This document shows positions 62,989 through 64,000 of a stretch of DNA of 64,000 nt, in pieces. Where the stretch lies: the NCBI RefSeq assembly GCF_008065115.1, contig NZ_CP042913.1, positions 1,896,338 to 1,960,337 on the forward strand. Reading direction: 5' to 3'. The position numbers and the translations under genes are program-made. Under the pieces are notes generated by a model. That model saw nothing but the letters and a program-made list of their open reading frames with translations. It searched no databases and had not been told where the DNA came from. The stretch is from Bythopirellula goksoeyrii (GTDB lineage: Bacteria; Planctomycetota; Planctomycetia; Pirellulales; Lacipirellulaceae). Position 1 is the stretch's first letter; every line of letters starts with the position of its first letter.

Positions 62989-63549
62989 CTACCCATCCAT
63001 CACCTCGGCTTCTTTCGCCTTGGCAATATCGTTCGCCTGGTCCTCATAGGTCTTGGTAAGGTCCTGGATTTCCTTCTTGAGTGAATCCCGATCGTCTTCA
63101 CTCATGGTCTTGTCCTTTTCGGCCTGATCGGCATGTTTGTTGCCATCTCGGCGGACATTGCGTATCGCAACCTTGGACTCTTCAGTGAGGTCTTTGATGC
63201 GTGAAACCATCGAGCGACGAACTTCCCCAGATAGTGCCGGGATATTGAGCCGAATCACTTTGCCATCACTTTGTGGCGCCAACCCCAGGTCGCTCGCGAT
63301 GATGCCCTTTTCAATTTCCTTGATCGTCGAGGGATCGAAGGGTCGAATAACGATTTGTGTCGGCTCGGGTGCGCTCACCGACGCGATCTGCTTAATAGGA
63401 GTAGGAGAACCATAGACTTCGACCCGAACGGTATCTACCAATCCAGGATTGGCCCGCCCGGTGCGGATACCGGTCATATCGTCCTTAAGCTTGCTGATCG
63501 CCTTTTCCATGCGCTCTTCAGTATCAAGAAGGATTTCGTCTTGTGTCAT
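62989..63549 (-). CDS. frr: Ribosome recycling factor
   Basis: The 186-residue protein is a full-length RRF: MEKAISKLKDDMTGIRTGRA, NPGLVDTVRVEVYGSPTPIK, IEKGIIASDLGLAPQSDG, IRLNIPALSGEVRRSMVSRI and IRNVRRDGNKHADQAEKDK. It splits post-termination ribosomes with EF-G. It lies downstream of pyrH on the same strand (about 105 bases between), the common pyrH-frr order. Confidence 0.97.
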   Translation of the reverse strand: MTQDEILLDTEERMEKAISKLKDDMTGIRTGRANPGLVDTVRVEVYGSPTPIKQIASVSAPEPTQIVIRPFDPSTIKEIEKGIIASDLGLAPQSDGKVIRLNIPALSGEVRRSMVSRIKDLTEESKVAIRNVRRDGNKHADQAEKDKTMSEDDRDSLKKEIQDLTKTYEDQANDIAKAKEAEVMDG

Positions 63550-63655
63550 GGTTGAGTGTAGAGAGTTTAGAGTTAAGTGATGAAAGGTGAGCCGGATGCG
63601 TCAGCTTCTGGCATGGGGTTCGTGGCTAGTTGCCTTCTTTACGGTCTCTGGCACT

Positions 63656-64000
63656 TTAGATGTCAGCTCCTGATGCACTCACGGCTTCTTTGCGGCTGGT
63701 AACCGAAGTGCCGATTTTCTCTCCGCGGACGGCACGTTCAATGTTGCCATCAACACGGTAATTGAACACGAGAATAGGCAAGTCGTGCTCCATGCATTGG
63801 GCAATCGCGGTGGGATCCATCACACGCAAGTTTTGATCCCGCACCTCTTGGAAACTCAGATTGCGAAACAGCACCGCGTGGGGGTTTTTCTCGGGATCTT
63901 CGCTATAGACTCCTTCAACCCGCGTAGCTTTCATCAAGATATCGGCTTCGATCTCCAAGGCTTTCTGAGCTGCCGCGGTATCGGTCGTCACAAATGGGGC
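63656..64000 (-). CDS. pyrH: Uridylate kinase, C-terminal part (cut by the window end)
   Basis: The frame is open to base 64000 and ends at 63656, giving the last 114 residues or so of UMP kinase: [60 protein letters not shown] and a C terminus [12 protein letters not shown]. These are conserved in PyrH. The N-terminal part is outside the window. It is followed by frr. Confidence 0.9.
   Translation of the reverse strand, partial: APFVTTDTAAAQKALEIEADILMKATRVEGVYSEDPEKNPHAVLFRNLSFQEVRDQNLRVMDPTAIAQCMEHDLPILVFNYRVDGNIERAVRGEKIGTSVTSRKEAVSASGADI

Overview
The window is bacterial chromosomal DNA from a planctomycete, most likely of the Pirellulales type. This is an inference from gene content: two DUF1559 major-pilin-like proteins with prepilin leaders, three PEP-CTERM secreted proteins (one with dockerin-like Ca-binding repeats), an ECF sigma factor coupled to a FecR/LamG membrane protein, a P-ring (FlgI)-like HEAT lipoprotein, and many dispersed intergenic palindromes. 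No plasmid or phage replication genes, CRISPR array or rRNA were seen.

Layout. 1-17 kb is mostly minus-strand housekeeping: an EEP-family phosphatase, a FlgI/HEAT lipoprotein, yidD-rnpA, a DnaJ/CbpA-type co-chaperone, ppk1, ftsH, a MORN/YwqK protein, glgC and leuS. A plus-strand secreted CehA-like protein that has lost its metal motif lies among them. 17-21.5 kb is a plus-strand aspartate-family block, hom - apgM-like - lysC; this context suggests the ApgM-like protein may be the missing homoserine kinase. A bifunctional-nuclease (BFN) gene converges on it.

22-40.9 kb looks like an accessory island. It opens with a CAT-anticodon tRNA followed directly by a frameshifted C-terminal fragment of a tyrosine integrase. 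It closes just before panB with tRNA-derived fragments and another decayed reading frame. Inside are copies of a small cassette encoding a 66-residue protein, a FemAB-like GNAT protein of the PEP-CTERM type, and a surface-protein block (PEP-CTERM and DUF1559 genes, minus strand). A plus-strand block follows with an alpha/beta hydrolase, ECF sigma factor, FecR/LamG protein and a polytopic membrane hydrolase.

40.9-64 kb returns to core genes: panB, a DCC thiol oxidoreductase, two large conserved envelope proteins, a TolC-like outer-membrane lipoprotein, an overlapping tmk-yjbQ-memo operon, a YtrA-type GntR/ABC transporter operon with a clear promoter and palindrome, and a TPP-enzyme/aldehyde dehydrogenase pair. 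A MenA/MenT-like toxin-antitoxin pair, an aminotransferase, an internally duplicated peptidyl-prolyl isomerase with a strong terminator, and frr-pyrH (pyrH cut by the window end) complete it.

Work was by eye on sequence and translations only; family names rest on recognised motifs, not searches.
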